Positions 8,296 through 17,900 of a stretch of DNA of 64,000 nucleotides are shown here, piece by piece. The notes under the pieces were generated by a model, which was not told where the DNA came from, made no database searches, and saw nothing but the letters and a program-made list of their open reading frames with translations. Both the position numbers and the translations under genes were made by a program. The stretch covers positions 1 through 64,000 of the forward strand of contig CAZLCX010000008.1 of NCBI GenBank assembly GCA_964558325.1, read 5' to 3'. The DNA is from Halonatronomonas sp964558325. Its GTDB lineage: Bacteria; Bacillota; Halanaerobiia; Halanaerobiales; Halarsenatibacteraceae. How positions within the stretch are numbered: the stretch's first letter is position 1; every line of letters begins with the position of its first letter.

Positions 8296-10137
8296 CTATA
8301 AAGGTATTTGTCTAACCTCTCCTTTATCCTCAACGAAAGTTGAAACTCTCATCTCATCCTGCACGTTATATTGTGCTTTTCCAATTATAAGTTTTGAACC
8401 AGGATAAATACTTTTATTCACAGTTATCTTACCCTTAGAAGTCTTTTCAAACTTTTTTTCTAGTTCTACTAATCTATTATTTTTTTTCTCAATAGTTTTA
8501 TTTAAATTTTTTTCAGTTTTTTTAAGACGATAATACATCAATTCTTTATCCTTTGGCAATTCTCCATGGGATTTTTTCAATTTATCCAGCATTTTTATAG
8601 CTTTATTAGATTTTAGTATATTACCTTTGGCTTCTTCAATCTGTTCTTTTATATTTCTCATCTCTTCTTTTAACTCAGGATCAATTCCAACTTCAAGAAT
8701 AGTTTTAGTTGCCAGAGATGATCCAATTACATTTGCCTCAATCTTTGAAGAAGCTCTTGTTTCCCCACCAACAAGAAGTCCCTTACCTTCTTTAACAAAT
8801 ATTGACTGGCCTGCAATTAACTTGCTATGCATTGCCGCTTCGGCAATATAAATATTACTTTTTGAATTAATTTTCCCATTTTCAACAAATTTCACTTTTA
8901 TATCTCCATTAGCTTTAATTTCAGCCTTGTCTTTACCAATAAAACCACTATGAATTATTACTTCATTTCCAGCAATCAAATTAGCTGCCGAAACTCTTCC
9001 TTTAACTTCAATATTACCTTCAGCTTTTACTTTAAAGCCTTCTTTTACGTCACCTTTAATTAATACATTTCCTATAAAATCAATATTACCAACAGAAAGG
9101 TCAACATCTCCATTAACTTCATGAATTGGGAGTACATGAACTCGTTTTCCATCTCTGACTGCCTGGCCCTCAATCTCTGCTAATAATTTATTATTATTCT
9201 TTTCAACATTTTTGCCTGAAGGTAATTCGCAGTCTTTTGGTTGAGGAGCTGGAATTTCCTCGCCCAAAACTGATCTGCCTGATTCCCCAGGTTTAGAATC
9301 TTCCTTAGTAACCAAAACATCCCCTGGTTTTACATTAGCTATCTGTCCTAAATCATAAAAATCAATTGAACCATCATCTCTTTTTGTACCAACATTATTT
9401 TTTTCAGTTACAAAATGATAAATAAGTTTTGCATCTTCACCAGAAACTGGTTCTTGACCACTGGCAATTAATATATCATCTACAGTTTCATTATTATTTA
9501 TAATACTTTTCAGTTTTTCTTCTTTAAGCCCATATTTAATACCAGACTTTTCAGCTTCTTTTCTGATCTCATCGAAATTAAAACTTCTTCCACCAATTGC
9601 TGGTTTATACGAAATAAATGCTTCTAATTTATCCTGAGAAATATCAAATTCAATCTCAGCATCTTGATCAAGTTCAGGTTTTCTTGGAGCTATTATCTTC
9701 CATTTTTCTGAAGGCTCATTTAATTCATTTTGAACTTCTTCCCAATTCACCTCAACAATTTTAAGACTATCCAGTTTTTCTTTAATCTGACTATATTTAA
9801 CTGAATCTCCTGACTTTCCAGGGGGTTTAACTTTAAGTTTAACTCCTTCATCATCTAATTTAATTTCAAACTCCCCATCAATTTTAATATCATATTCTAG
9901 ATCCTCTATTTCCGCCTCTAATTTACTTGTCTCCTTGGGATCATTATACAAAAAATTATAAGTATTTTCCTTTTTAAAAACCCCAAATAAACCTTTATTT
10001 TCATCAACTGATATTAAATCTAAATTTTCATCTTCAATATAATTATTTGATATATTGAGTTTTTCCCCCAGTTCTTTTTTAGCTTTCTCTATAGCAGTTG
10101 CCTTATTTTTTGCTTTAATCACTATTTTTTTGTCCAT
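8296..10137 (-). CDS. fapA: FapA family protein (DUF342, flagellar assembly protein A)
   Basis: The product has 613 residues. The N-terminal 60 residues (KAKNKATAIEKAKKELGE, then ENKGLFGVFKKEN) resemble the Jag-N type module. The centre (about 280-490) is the repetitive beta-helix of DUF342/FapA: VNGDVDLSVGNIDFIGNVLI, KGDVKEGFKVKAEGNIEVKG and IIHSGFIGKDKAEIKANGDI. A coiled coil follows at about 490-570. FapA proteins are linked to polar flagellar assembly and interact with FlhF/FlhG-type placement systems in Vibrio. It lies 15 bases after the sigma-28 gene, consistent with a flagellar role. The exact function here is not known. Confidence 0.85.
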   Translation of the reverse strand: MDKKIVIKAKNKATAIEKAKKELGEKLNISNNYIEDENLDLISVDENKGLFGVFKKENTYNFLYNDPKETSKLEAEIEDLEYDIKIDGEFEIKLDDEGVKLKVKPPGKSGDSVKYSQIKEKLDSLKIVEVNWEEVQNELNEPSEKWKIIAPRKPELDQDAEIEFDISQDKLEAFISYKPAIGGRSFNFDEIRKEAEKSGIKYGLKEEKLKSIINNNETVDDILIASGQEPVSGEDAKLIYHFVTEKNNVGTKRDDGSIDFYDLGQIANVKPGDVLVTKEDSKPGESGRSVLGEEIPAPQPKDCELPSGKNVEKNNNKLLAEIEGQAVRDGKRVHVLPIHEVNGDVDLSVGNIDFIGNVLIKGDVKEGFKVKAEGNIEVKGRVSAANLIAGNEVIIHSGFIGKDKAEIKANGDIKVKFVENGKINSKSNIYIAEAAMHSKLIAGQSIFVKEGKGLLVGGETRASSKIEANVIGSSLATKTILEVGIDPELKEEMRNIKEQIEEAKGNILKSNKAIKMLDKLKKSHGELPKDKELMYYRLKKTEKNLNKTIEKKNNRLVELEKKFEKTSKGKITVNKSIYPGSKLIIGKAQYNVQDEMRVSTFVEDKGEVRQIPL

Positions 10138-10152
10138 TATATCTGCTCCCCT

Positions 10153-10905
10153 TTAAAAGAGATCTGATTTTTTACTGGCTAAATAACCTCTTAACCTTTG
10201 AATAGATTTTTTATGTATTTGAGAAATTCTAGCAGTTGATAATTCTAAAATCTCAGCTATCTCTTCTTGCGTTAACTCTTCATAATAATAAAGCGAAACT
10301 ACTAATCTTTCTTGCTTATTTAGTTTATCTATTGCTGTTATTAAAACCTCTCTACTAACTTCTTTATCTAATTTTTTATCAGGACCTGCTATATTAGATG
10401 AAACAAGGTCTAGTAATGAAGCATCTTCATATTCGGAATCTAATGAAACCCATTGTGAAACATTTAGATATCTTAAAACTTTTTCCACTCTCGATTCTGA
10501 AATATCCAATTCATTTGCTAGTTTAGAAATATAATTTTTAGATTTATTGTTACTTAGTGTCTCTTTTTTATTAATAATCCTTTTAGCATCAGATCTAATT
10601 GAATGAGGTAACCAGTCTAAATCCCTGAGAAAATCTATTATTGCACCTCTTACCCTTTTAGAGGCAAAAGTAGAAAACTTATAACCTTTTTCAGGGTCAA
10701 AACGTTCAACCGCCTCTATAAGACCTATCATACCATGGCTCATAAGGTCATCATCATCAATGAAATTTGGAACAAGGACACTTACTCTTTTAGCCTGATA
10801 TTTAACAATATCTAAATTATTTAATATAATTTTCTCCCGGGCTATTTCTGAATTTTCATTCTGAAATTTATTCCAAAGATCATAATTTTCTATTTTAGAC
10901 TTCAA
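10153..10905 (-). CDS. fliA: Flagellar sigma factor sigma-28 (FliA/SigD)
   Basis: This is an RNA polymerase sigma factor of the FliA/SigD/WhiG group. Region 2 contains LNNLDIVKYQAKRVSVLVPN, DDLMSHGMIGLIEAVERFDP and YKFSTFASKRVRGAIIDFLR followed by DLDWLPHSIR, the hallmark of this group. Region 4 shows LNKQERLVVSLYYYEELTQE plus IAEILELSTARISQIHKKSI. An ATG at 10920 has no ribosome site, whereas a TTG at 10905 has GGGGTGG 6 bases before it, so I place the start there (250 residues); the ATG remains possible. It should direct late flagellar genes, which are not in this window, and would be checked by FlgM, also not present here. Confidence 0.92.
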   Translation of the reverse strand: MKSKIENYDLWNKFQNENSEIAREKIILNNLDIVKYQAKRVSVLVPNFIDDDDLMSHGMIGLIEAVERFDPEKGYKFSTFASKRVRGAIIDFLRDLDWLPHSIRSDAKRIINKKETLSNNKSKNYISKLANELDISESRVEKVLRYLNVSQWVSLDSEYEDASLLDLVSSNIAGPDKKLDKEVSREVLITAIDKLNKQERLVVSLYYYEELTQEEIAEILELSTARISQIHKKSIQRLRGYLASKKSDLF

Positions 10906-10932
10906 ATAATACCACCCCATCAATTAACAAGG

Positions 10933-11283
10933 CTATTCTTCTTCAGTTTCTAAAACCGGTGGATCCAGTGGATTAAATTCTTTTTTATTCTTATGATTCT
11001 CTTCTTTTTCTTTAGAATTCTCATCAGTCTTTTTTTCCTTTTGATATTGATCATTGACTTCTTCTTTTACATGATCATTAAGATTATTTCCTTCATTCTC
11101 TAAATTACTAAAATACTGTAACATTATTTTGAAAGCAAGACTTAAAAGAAAACCTATAAGAAAAGCTTTTATACCTCTATTAAAAACAATTGGAAGAGGA
11201 TGGAAAGAAATTAAACCATATAAAACTATTACTATATAAAATACCAAAGCTATAATTAACGGTTTAGTAATTTTCTTTAACAA
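10933..11283 (-). CDS. Hypothetical membrane protein with charged cytoplasmic tail
   Basis: The product has 116 residues. Two hydrophobic segments (about 8-27 and 38-58) are followed by a long hydrophilic tail rich in Glu, Lys, Asn and Asp that ends in LDPPVLETEEE. It is placed between the PilZ protein (2-base gap) and the sigma-28 gene (stop 12 bases before the ATG at 10920), so it is surely in the operon. The start appears to be TTG at 11283. I do not recognise the family; no catalytic motif is visible. Confidence 0.5.
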   Translation of the reverse strand: MLKKITKPLIIALVFYIVIVLYGLISFHPLPIVFNRGIKAFLIGFLLSLAFKIMLQYFSNLENEGNNLNDHVKEEVNDQYQKEKKTDENSKEKEENHKNKKEFNPLDPPVLETEEE

Positions 11284-11285
11284 GG

Positions 11286-11939
11286 CTAAATCAATCCCTT
11301 CCTCCTCAGTTTTCTCTGATAATCAAATAACCATCCCATTAATGCATCTCTAGTACGATGATTTATATTTAAGAACTCAATCCCAACTGCTTTGCCATCT
11401 GGAAGTTCATACTTTCTAATTGTTTCAGAAATAATTTTGACACCTTCAATAGCAGGTATATCAAGCATCAATTCTATAAATATATTATTTGGCAGCTCTT
11501 CATTCAAAACCATTTTAATTCCTCCACCACTAATATCAATTGTAGAGGATTCAGTATATTCTTGTTCTTCAGGTTCCCAGTCTTTGTCTACTCTTCTATA
11601 AAGAACCTTTCTTTTTACTTCAAGCCTAAAATACTTTCTCCGTTGAATTTTAATAAAATCTTCTTTATCTGGCATTTCTAAAATTAACTGTGGTACTGGT
11701 TCTTTAATTTGATTAATAACCTTTGATTTAAATTTATGGGCAGCTAATTCAGAAGCTATTAAAATCTCAACCTCAGTACCTGTACCTATCGGAACCAGAT
11801 TACCCTCATTATAAGGCATTAAAACATATAATTCATTTTTTTTCTTATCAGAAATTCTACTCTGATATTGCCCTTTATAATAACCTTTTTTAATCTCTAT
11901 TTCTATATTATCATTAACCGATAAATTCTCAGGTCTCAT
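11286..11939 (-). CDS. YcgR/MotI-like flagellar brake protein (YcgR-N plus PilZ)
   Basis: The product has 217 residues. The N-terminal half (NDNIEIEIKKGYYKGQYQSR, then PIGTGTEVEILI) is the YcgR N-terminal beta-barrel. The C-terminal half is a PilZ domain with both c-di-GMP binding motifs: RRKYFR at about 117-122 (RxxxR) and DISGGG at about 150-155 (DxSxxG). Such proteins (YcgR, YpfA/MotI) slow or uncouple the flagellar motor when c-di-GMP is high. Location between flhG and the sigma-28 gene supports this. No other c-di-GMP gene is in the window. Confidence 0.88.
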   Translation of the reverse strand: MRPENLSVNDNIEIEIKKGYYKGQYQSRISDKKKNELYVLMPYNEGNLVPIGTGTEVEILIASELAAHKFKSKVINQIKEPVPQLILEMPDKEDFIKIQRRKYFRLEVKRKVLYRRVDKDWEPEEQEYTESSTIDISGGGIKMVLNEELPNNIFIELMLDIPAIEGVKIISETIRKYELPDGKAVGIEFLNINHRTRDALMGWLFDYQRKLRRKGLI

Positions 11940-11971
11940 ATCCAGGCCAGCCTCCTATGACAATTATGAAA

Positions 11972-12850
11972 TCAACTTTTGAAAAATCCTAATACTTTAT
12001 TGACAAAACTTTGCATTCCTGCATTATTTCCAATATCTTTATCAATCAACTGACCAGCAGTTTTTGTAAATGCTTTTCCTGCTCTTGATCTTGGATATAA
12101 ATCTACTATTGGCTTCTGTTTTTTTACTGCTTCCCTCAAACTATTATCATAAGGAATGTATGAAGTAATAGATATATCTAAATTTAAATAGTCTTTAATA
12201 ACATTACCAATCCTTTTAGAAACTTCATCACCTTCTTTATCATTATCCACCTGATTAACTATTAAATTCAATTTTGGCCTTATTTTATTTTTCGATAAAA
12301 TCTTAATTAGACTGTATGCATCCATAATAGCAGTTGGCTCAGGAGTTAAAACTACAATAACTTCATCTGAGGCTTTAATAAAATTAACAACACTCTTATG
12401 AGCGCCGGCGCCTATATCGATAATAATTATATCATAATTTTCCTCTAAATGTGAGGAAAGTTTCAAAAGTTGTTTGATTTTATACATATTCATATTAATG
12501 AAATCATCAATCCCTGAAGAACCTGGCAGAATAGTCAAATTTTCAGGACCAGAAATTAATGCATCTTCTATCTCGCACTTATTTTCCAGAACATGGCTTA
12601 AATTATAACGAGGTGTTACTCCTATCAGGACATCTACGTTTGCCATTCCCATATCCGCATCTAATAATAAAACTTTTTTATCCATTTTTTGGAGAGCAAC
12701 TCCTAAATTAACGGATACATTTGTTTTTCCCACGCCACCTTTCCCACTGGCTACAGCAATTACTCTACTGGCAGAACTATAATTCTCTTTTTCAGGTTCT
12801 GTTTTTTCACTATCAAACATTTTTCTTAGTCTGCTGGCCTGATCATGCAT
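11972..12850 (-). CDS. flhG: Flagellar number regulator FlhG (MinD-like ATPase, YlxH)
   Basis: This ParA/MinD-type ATPase has about 292 residues and controls flagellar number or position with FlhF. The deviant Walker A motif ASGKGGVGKTNVSVNLG is at about 33-49, the switch region VLLLDADMGMANVDVLIG follows, and IIDIGAGAH is the second switch. The N-terminal peptide DQASRLRKMFDSE contains the FlhF-activating type of sequence (DQAxxLR). A C-terminal amphipathic helix (QSFVNKVLGFFKS) would bind the membrane. The ATG at 12850 overlaps the end of flhF by 8 bases and has AGGTGA upstream. Confidence 0.93.
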   Translation of the reverse strand: MHDQASRLRKMFDSEKTEPEKENYSSASRVIAVASGKGGVGKTNVSVNLGVALQKMDKKVLLLDADMGMANVDVLIGVTPRYNLSHVLENKCEIEDALISGPENLTILPGSSGIDDFINMNMYKIKQLLKLSSHLEENYDIIIIDIGAGAHKSVVNFIKASDEVIVVLTPEPTAIMDAYSLIKILSKNKIRPKLNLIVNQVDNDKEGDEVSKRIGNVIKDYLNLDISITSYIPYDNSLREAVKKQKPIVDLYPRSRAGKAFTKTAGQLIDKDIGNNAGMQSFVNKVLGFFKS

Positions 12851-13895
12851 TTTTATCACCTAAAATTAAAGGCAAAAGTTTTTCTTGATAAGCAACATCA
12901 ATATCATCAGGAACATCCTGGCCGGCACTAAAATATGATAACGGCTGTTTATAATTATAACTTAAATTTAAAATACTACCAAAACTTGTGGCTTCATCAA
13001 TTTTTGTCAATAAAAATCTATTCGGCTTTAACTCAGAAAACTTTTCTATAACCTTTTCAATATTTTCTCTACTAGAATTCATACTTAATAAAAGATGTGT
13101 TTCATCTATTAGATTTTTATTTACTAACTTATTAAGTCTTCCAATCTGCACCTTATCTTTCCAACTGCTTCCAGGAGTATCAAGTAATACTAAATCAAAA
13201 TTTTTATATTTACTGGCAAGAAATTTTGCTAACTCATCCTCATCATAAACTACTTCTAAGGGAATATTAATTATATCACTATAAGTCTTTAATTGCTGAA
13301 CCGCTGCAATTCTATAAGTATCAGAAGTAACAAGACCAACTTTATAATTTTTTTCTTGAACAAAATCAGCAGCAAGTTTAGCAATAGTTGTAGTTTTACC
13401 AACTCCTGTAGGGCCAATTAAAGCGACTATCTTTCTTTTATCGGGATTAACTACTATAGGGGCAGGGGGCCCAATAATAGTCTTCATTTCATTAGATAAT
13501 ATCTCCATCTGTTCTTCAGGTTCATTGCTTTCCTGCATTTTTTCAATTAAATCTCTTGCCAATGACCTATCTACACCTTCCTGAAGTAATAAATTAAATA
13601 CTTTTTTTAGTGTTTCAGATAAAGATCTAATAAAATCATCTTCATGCCAGTTCTTATTTAATTTAGAAAGCATACTTTTGATTTCCTGAATTTCCTTGTT
13701 ATTTTTTGATTTATTACTACTTTCTTGATTCTCTACCCCAGCTAAAACTTCAACTTTATCTTTTGCAAAAAAACCAAATATGCCACCTTCTTTAAATTTC
13801 CTGGTATTTAAAATAATTGCATCAGAACCAAGCTCAGCTTTAACTTTAAAAATTGTGTCCTGCATATTCTTGCCAACATATTTCTTTACCTTCAT
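12843..13895 (-). CDS. flhF: Flagellar placement GTPase FlhF (SRP-type)
   Basis: FlhF is an SRP-family GTPase that sets the place of flagellar assembly. The N-terminal B domain (KVKKYVGKNMQDTIFKVKAE, LGSDAIILNTRKF) is typical. The NG domain has G1 GPTGVGKTTTIAKLAADF (about 166-183), TSDTYRIAAVQQLKTY, and G4 TKIDEATSFGSILNL. The G3 motif reads DTPGSS where the family usually has DTAGR. The length, 350 residues, is slightly short. The stop codon lies inside the flhG start (8-base overlap), so the pair is coupled. Confidence 0.93.
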   Translation of the reverse strand: MKVKKYVGKNMQDTIFKVKAELGSDAIILNTRKFKEGGIFGFFAKDKVEVLAGVENQESSNKSKNNKEIQEIKSMLSKLNKNWHEDDFIRSLSETLKKVFNLLLQEGVDRSLARDLIEKMQESNEPEEQMEILSNEMKTIIGPPAPIVVNPDKRKIVALIGPTGVGKTTTIAKLAADFVQEKNYKVGLVTSDTYRIAAVQQLKTYSDIINIPLEVVYDEDELAKFLASKYKNFDLVLLDTPGSSWKDKVQIGRLNKLVNKNLIDETHLLLSMNSSRENIEKVIEKFSELKPNRFLLTKIDEATSFGSILNLSYNYKQPLSYFSAGQDVPDDIDVAYQEKLLPLILGDKNA

Positions 13896-13898
13896 CTA

Positions 13899-15989
13899 TT
13901 ATTTCACCGTCCCTAAGATCTGTAAGTTAACATCAGATTGAAGTTCATTATATGATAAAATATTCAATTTATCTAATGAACGATGAGTCATTTCTTTAAG
14001 AGGTCTCCTAATTGCTGGAGCAGTCAATAAAACTGGTTCTAAGCCTCTTTTTAATAAAACCTGAATCTGGTCAGCTATATTTTCAATTAAATCCTGAGCC
14101 CTTTTAGGATTTAGAGCAAGATAATTACCCTGCTCACTCTGTTCTAATGCTTGATTAAGTTCATCTTCCAATTCAGGATCAAGGGTAACTGCATGTAATT
14201 TATTATCTTGGTCAATATACTGATTCGTTATTTGTCTTGATAATGCCTGACGCACATATTCAGTTAAAAGCCCAGTATCCTTTGTTCTAGGAGCATAATC
14301 TGCAAGTGTTTCTAGAATTGTTAAAAGATTATTAATTGGTATATCTTCCCACAATAAATTCTGAAGCACCTTTTGAATCTCTCCTAAAGTCATTAAATCT
14401 GGTAGAAGCTCATCAACAACTGCAGGATAATCATCTTTCATATTATCAATTAATTCTTTAACTTCCTGTCGCCCTAGTAACTCATGAGCATTATCTTTAA
14501 TAATTTCAGTTAAATGAGTAGCCATTACTGAAGGTGGATCAACAATAGTATAATTAGCCATCTCTGCTTCATCTTTCTGATCAGCAGTAATCCAGATAGC
14601 TGGAGTTCCAAAAGCAGGCTCTATAGTCTCTTTCCCATCAATTTCCTCAGAAACCATTCCTGAGTCCATTGCTAAAAAGTGATCCGGTAAAATCTCATAC
14701 CTGCTTATTTCAACACCTTTTAATTTTATTCTATAAGTATTAGGCTCTAATTGAAGATTATCTAGAATTCTTACAGGAGGAACAATTATACCTAATTCCA
14801 TCGCTGTCTGCCTTCTAATCATTGCAACTCTATCCAGAAAATCTCCCCCCTGCTCTGGCAATACTAATGGTATTAAATTATATCCGACTTCAACCTCCAT
14901 TGGATCAATTTTAATTAAATCAGACAACTCATCTCTTTGTGGCATTCTTTTTTCTGTTGGTTCTTTTTCTGATTCTTCCCTCTTCTCCTCTTCACCGGCA
15001 ATAGATTCTACCTGGCTGAAAAGCAAGAAAGCTATACCGCCAATTAAAATTGAAAGTACCAAAAATGGAATGGTAGGTAAACCTGGAACAAATGCTAATA
15101 AAGCTAATACTCCTGATGCTATCCAGAGGGGTTTAGCCTGAGCGGTTAACTGTCTGGTCATATCCTGCCCCATACTTCCTTCAGAAGCAGCCCTGGTAAC
15201 AACCATACCAGTCGCTGAAGATATTAATAATGCTGGAATCTGGCTAACAAGACCATCTCCAACAGTTAGTAATGTATAAACCTGAGCAGCCTCAGCAATC
15301 TCCATTCCCTGCATTAATACACCAATAATTAAGCCTCCAATAATATTAATTACTGTAATAATTATACCTGCAATGGCATCACCTTTCACAAATTTACTGG
15401 CACCATCCATAGCACCATAAAAATCTGCTTCATCCCTAATTTTCTGCCTTTCATATCTAGCTTCATCTTCAGTTATGATACCTGCATTCAAATCAGCATC
15501 AATACTCATCTGCTTACCAGGCATAGCATCCAAGGTGAATCTTGCAGCAACTTCAGCAACCCTCTCTGCACCTTTTGTAATAACAACATACTGTATTACT
15601 ACTAAAATTAAGAATATTACTAAACCTACAACATAATTTCCACCAACAACAAAATCACCAAAACTCATTATTATTTCACCAGCATAAGCTTCTCCTAAAA
15701 TCAATCGGGTCGTTGAAACATTCAGGCCCAGACGAAAAAGAGTGGCAAATAAAAGGAGAGAGGGGAATACAGATACCTGTAATGGTTCAGTTGTATAAAT
15801 ACTAACTAAAATAACTACCATAGCAAAAGTTATATTAGCCGCAAGAAGTATATCAATTAAAGCGGGTGGTAAGGGGATAATAAACATAACAATTATACCG
15901 ACCATTACCAGAGCAAATAAAATGTCACTATTCTGATTTATAAAATTACTTGTATTATCTGCCCTCGTATTAGTATTTTCTACTCTCAT
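13899..15989 (-). CDS. flhA: Flagellar export gate protein FlhA
   Basis: This is a core component of the flagellar type III export gate, about 696 residues. The N-terminal half carries about eight membrane helices and the FHIPEP-type region (AGEIIMSFGDFVVGGNYVVG, AERVAEVAARFTLDAMPGKQ, MSIDADLNAGIITEDEARYE). The C-terminal half is the cytoplasmic nonamer domain (PPVRILDNLQLEPNTYRIKL, DPPSVMATHLTEIIKDNAHE, LLGRQEVKELID). The ATG at 15989 is preferred over 16007 because GGGGAGGTGA stands before it. It follows flhB by 20 bases. Confidence 0.96.
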   Translation of the reverse strand: MRVENTNTRADNTSNFINQNSDILFALVMVGIIVMFIIPLPPALIDILLAANITFAMVVILVSIYTTEPLQVSVFPSLLLFATLFRLGLNVSTTRLILGEAYAGEIIMSFGDFVVGGNYVVGLVIFLILVVIQYVVITKGAERVAEVAARFTLDAMPGKQMSIDADLNAGIITEDEARYERQKIRDEADFYGAMDGASKFVKGDAIAGIIITVINIIGGLIIGVLMQGMEIAEAAQVYTLLTVGDGLVSQIPALLISSATGMVVTRAASEGSMGQDMTRQLTAQAKPLWIASGVLALLAFVPGLPTIPFLVLSILIGGIAFLLFSQVESIAGEEEKREESEKEPTEKRMPQRDELSDLIKIDPMEVEVGYNLIPLVLPEQGGDFLDRVAMIRRQTAMELGIIVPPVRILDNLQLEPNTYRIKLKGVEISRYEILPDHFLAMDSGMVSEEIDGKETIEPAFGTPAIWITADQKDEAEMANYTIVDPPSVMATHLTEIIKDNAHELLGRQEVKELIDNMKDDYPAVVDELLPDLMTLGEIQKVLQNLLWEDIPINNLLTILETLADYAPRTKDTGLLTEYVRQALSRQITNQYIDQDNKLHAVTLDPELEDELNQALEQSEQGNYLALNPKRAQDLIENIADQIQVLLKRGLEPVLLTAPAIRRPLKEMTHRSLDKLNILSYNELQSDVNLQILGTVK

Positions 15990-16009
15990 TTTATTCACCT
16001 CCCCCATTT

Positions 16010-17083
16010 TTATTTGTTACTATACTTTTCATTTTCTTTATAAACAAATGCTAAAACTTCAGCAACTGCCTGATATAAATCACCAGGTATTTTTTGACCT
16101 ATCTCAGTAGTAGCATTTAAAGCCCTGGCCAGTGATTTATTTTCAACCTGAATAATTCCTAACTCATCAGCTTTATTTTTGATTTTTTCAGCTATATATC
16201 CTTCACCTTTAGCAATTACTTCAGGAGCATCCATTTCATCTAATTCATATTTTAAAGCTACCGCTATATGAGTAGGATTGGTAATCACAACATCTGCTTC
16301 TTCCATAGCAGACATCATCCGATTAACACTCATCTCTCTTTGAATCTGTCGTCGTTTAGACTTGAGCTGTGGATCACCTTCCATCTCTTTCCGTTCTTCT
16401 TTGACCTCTTGCTTGGTCATCATTAATTTTTTATGATGATCCCAGCGTTGATATATCAGATCAAAAATTCCTAAAATTATTAAAAATATTAAGACCCTAA
16501 TAGCTATCTGAAAAATCAAGTCTCCAAGGTACAATAAACCAGGTTCCAGTCCTTGATGAGATAATGATATTAAATTTTCCCAGCGATTACTTATCTGCCA
16601 ATAAGCTATAAAAGTTATTACTATTGCCTTTGCCATTGATTTAACCAGTTCAACTAAAGATTTTATGGACAAAATATTTTTAGCACCTTTAATCGGATCA
16701 AGTTTTTCAAATTTAGGCTGAATAATGCTCACATTAAACATAGGACCAACCTGTAAGAAACTTACAATAGCACCTATTAAAGCTGATGCAATCATCATTG
16801 GAGATACTAATCTAGCAATAAAGATAATATGATCCATAACCAGATAATACCCATCTCCTGGCGTAATATTAGGGACTGAAGATAACTTTAAAGATTCTAT
16901 CATTTTCAACTTAATCGAATCCATAATATCTCCAAAAAGATAAAATAAAACCAGAAAACTTGCCAGCAGTGTGAAAGCTGCATTAAACTCCTGGCTTTTA
17001 GCAACCTGACCTTCTTCTCGAGCTTTTTCAATTCGTTTCGGCGTCGGTTCTTCAGTCTTTTCACCCATTGGCTGATCAGCCAT
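16010..17083 (-). CDS. flhB: Flagellar export switch protein FlhB
   Basis: The product has 357 residues. It begins with EKTEEPTPKRIEKAREEGQV and KSQEFNAA, has four membrane helices (about 25-220), and a cytoplasmic domain with the autocleavage motif NPTH (in VVITNPTHIAVALKYE, about 265-280), which switches substrate specificity from rod/hook to filament proteins. The sequence after it (APEVIAKGEGYIAEKIKNKA, then IQVENKSLARALN) is typical. No separate FlhB C-terminal fragment gene is seen. It follows fliR by 23 bases. Confidence 0.96.
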   Translation of the reverse strand: MADQPMGEKTEEPTPKRIEKAREEGQVAKSQEFNAAFTLLASFLVLFYLFGDIMDSIKLKMIESLKLSSVPNITPGDGYYLVMDHIIFIARLVSPMMIASALIGAIVSFLQVGPMFNVSIIQPKFEKLDPIKGAKNILSIKSLVELVKSMAKAIVITFIAYWQISNRWENLISLSHQGLEPGLLYLGDLIFQIAIRVLIFLIILGIFDLIYQRWDHHKKLMMTKQEVKEERKEMEGDPQLKSKRRQIQREMSVNRMMSAMEEADVVITNPTHIAVALKYELDEMDAPEVIAKGEGYIAEKIKNKADELGIIQVENKSLARALNATTEIGQKIPGDLYQAVAEVLAFVYKENEKYSNK

Positions 17084-17106
17084 AATCTAAATCACACTCC
17101 TGCAAA

Positions 17107-17898
17107 TCAAACTGGAACAAAAAATTCTATAATTCTTGAAAGATTTTTAAATAGTTCTGAAAATAGCTCAGAAAAATAATAAAAAGAGAGATTTATTGAT
17201 AACATTATAATTAAAATACCAATTAAAATTTTAAGTGGTAACCCAACAATAAAAATATTCATCTGTGGTATTGACCTTGCCAGAAAACCAAAAATAACGT
17301 CAGCCATAAAGACTGTTCCAATGACTGGCAGAGCAATCATAAAGGCAATAATGAAGATATCTCCCATCAACCTAAATAAAATATCCCAGCCCTGTCCAGT
17401 TATTACAAACTCGCCTGGTGGAATAGATTCAAAGGTAGAATAAACTGCTTTAATTACTATTAAATGCCCATTAATAGTTAAAAATAAAAGAGATGCCAGT
17501 ATATTTTTGAACTGTCCAGTAATCGGACCAGAAACATTAAAAACTGGATCAAAAACATTTACTATAGCAAATCCGATCTTTGTATCTATAAATTGCCCTG
17601 CAAGCTGAACTGATGTAAAAACCAATAAAACCAAAAATCCTAATGTTAAGCCTATTCCTAATTCTCTTATTATATCACCAAATAGCAAAAGTATATGATC
17701 TGGATATATCACTTCATAATTAGCAGCAACCATAGGTGCAGTAGCTATACCTAAAAAGAATGCAATAACAATTTTAAACCGATTAGGATAAGCGCCGCTA
17801 GAAAGTATTGGTGTTATAATAAATAATCCTACATACCTGATCATTACAAGCACAAATAAATAAGTGTAGTTAGTCATTACTAATAATGGATTTTCCAT
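17107..17898 (-). CDS. fliR: Flagellar export gate protein FliR
   Basis: An integral membrane protein of 263 residues with about six hydrophobic segments, part of the FliPQR export channel. Recognisable features are an N-terminal VRYVGLFIITPILSS-like segment, LVLLVFTSVQLAGQFIDTKI, GFAIVNVFDPVFNVSGPITG and a closing VGLPLKILIGILIIMLSI. The order fliP-fliQ-fliR-flhB-flhA is the standard one. The stop of fliQ lies 2 bases before the ATG at 17898. Confidence 0.95.
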   Translation of the reverse strand: MENPLLVMTNYTYLFVLVMIRYVGLFIITPILSSGAYPNRFKIVIAFFLGIATAPMVAANYEVIYPDHILLLFGDIIRELGIGLTLGFLVLLVFTSVQLAGQFIDTKIGFAIVNVFDPVFNVSGPITGQFKNILASLLFLTINGHLIVIKAVYSTFESIPPGEFVITGQGWDILFRLMGDIFIIAFMIALPVIGTVFMADVIFGFLARSIPQMNIFIVGLPLKILIGILIIMLSINLSFYYFSELFSELFKNLSRIIEFFVPV

Positions 17899-17900
17899 TT

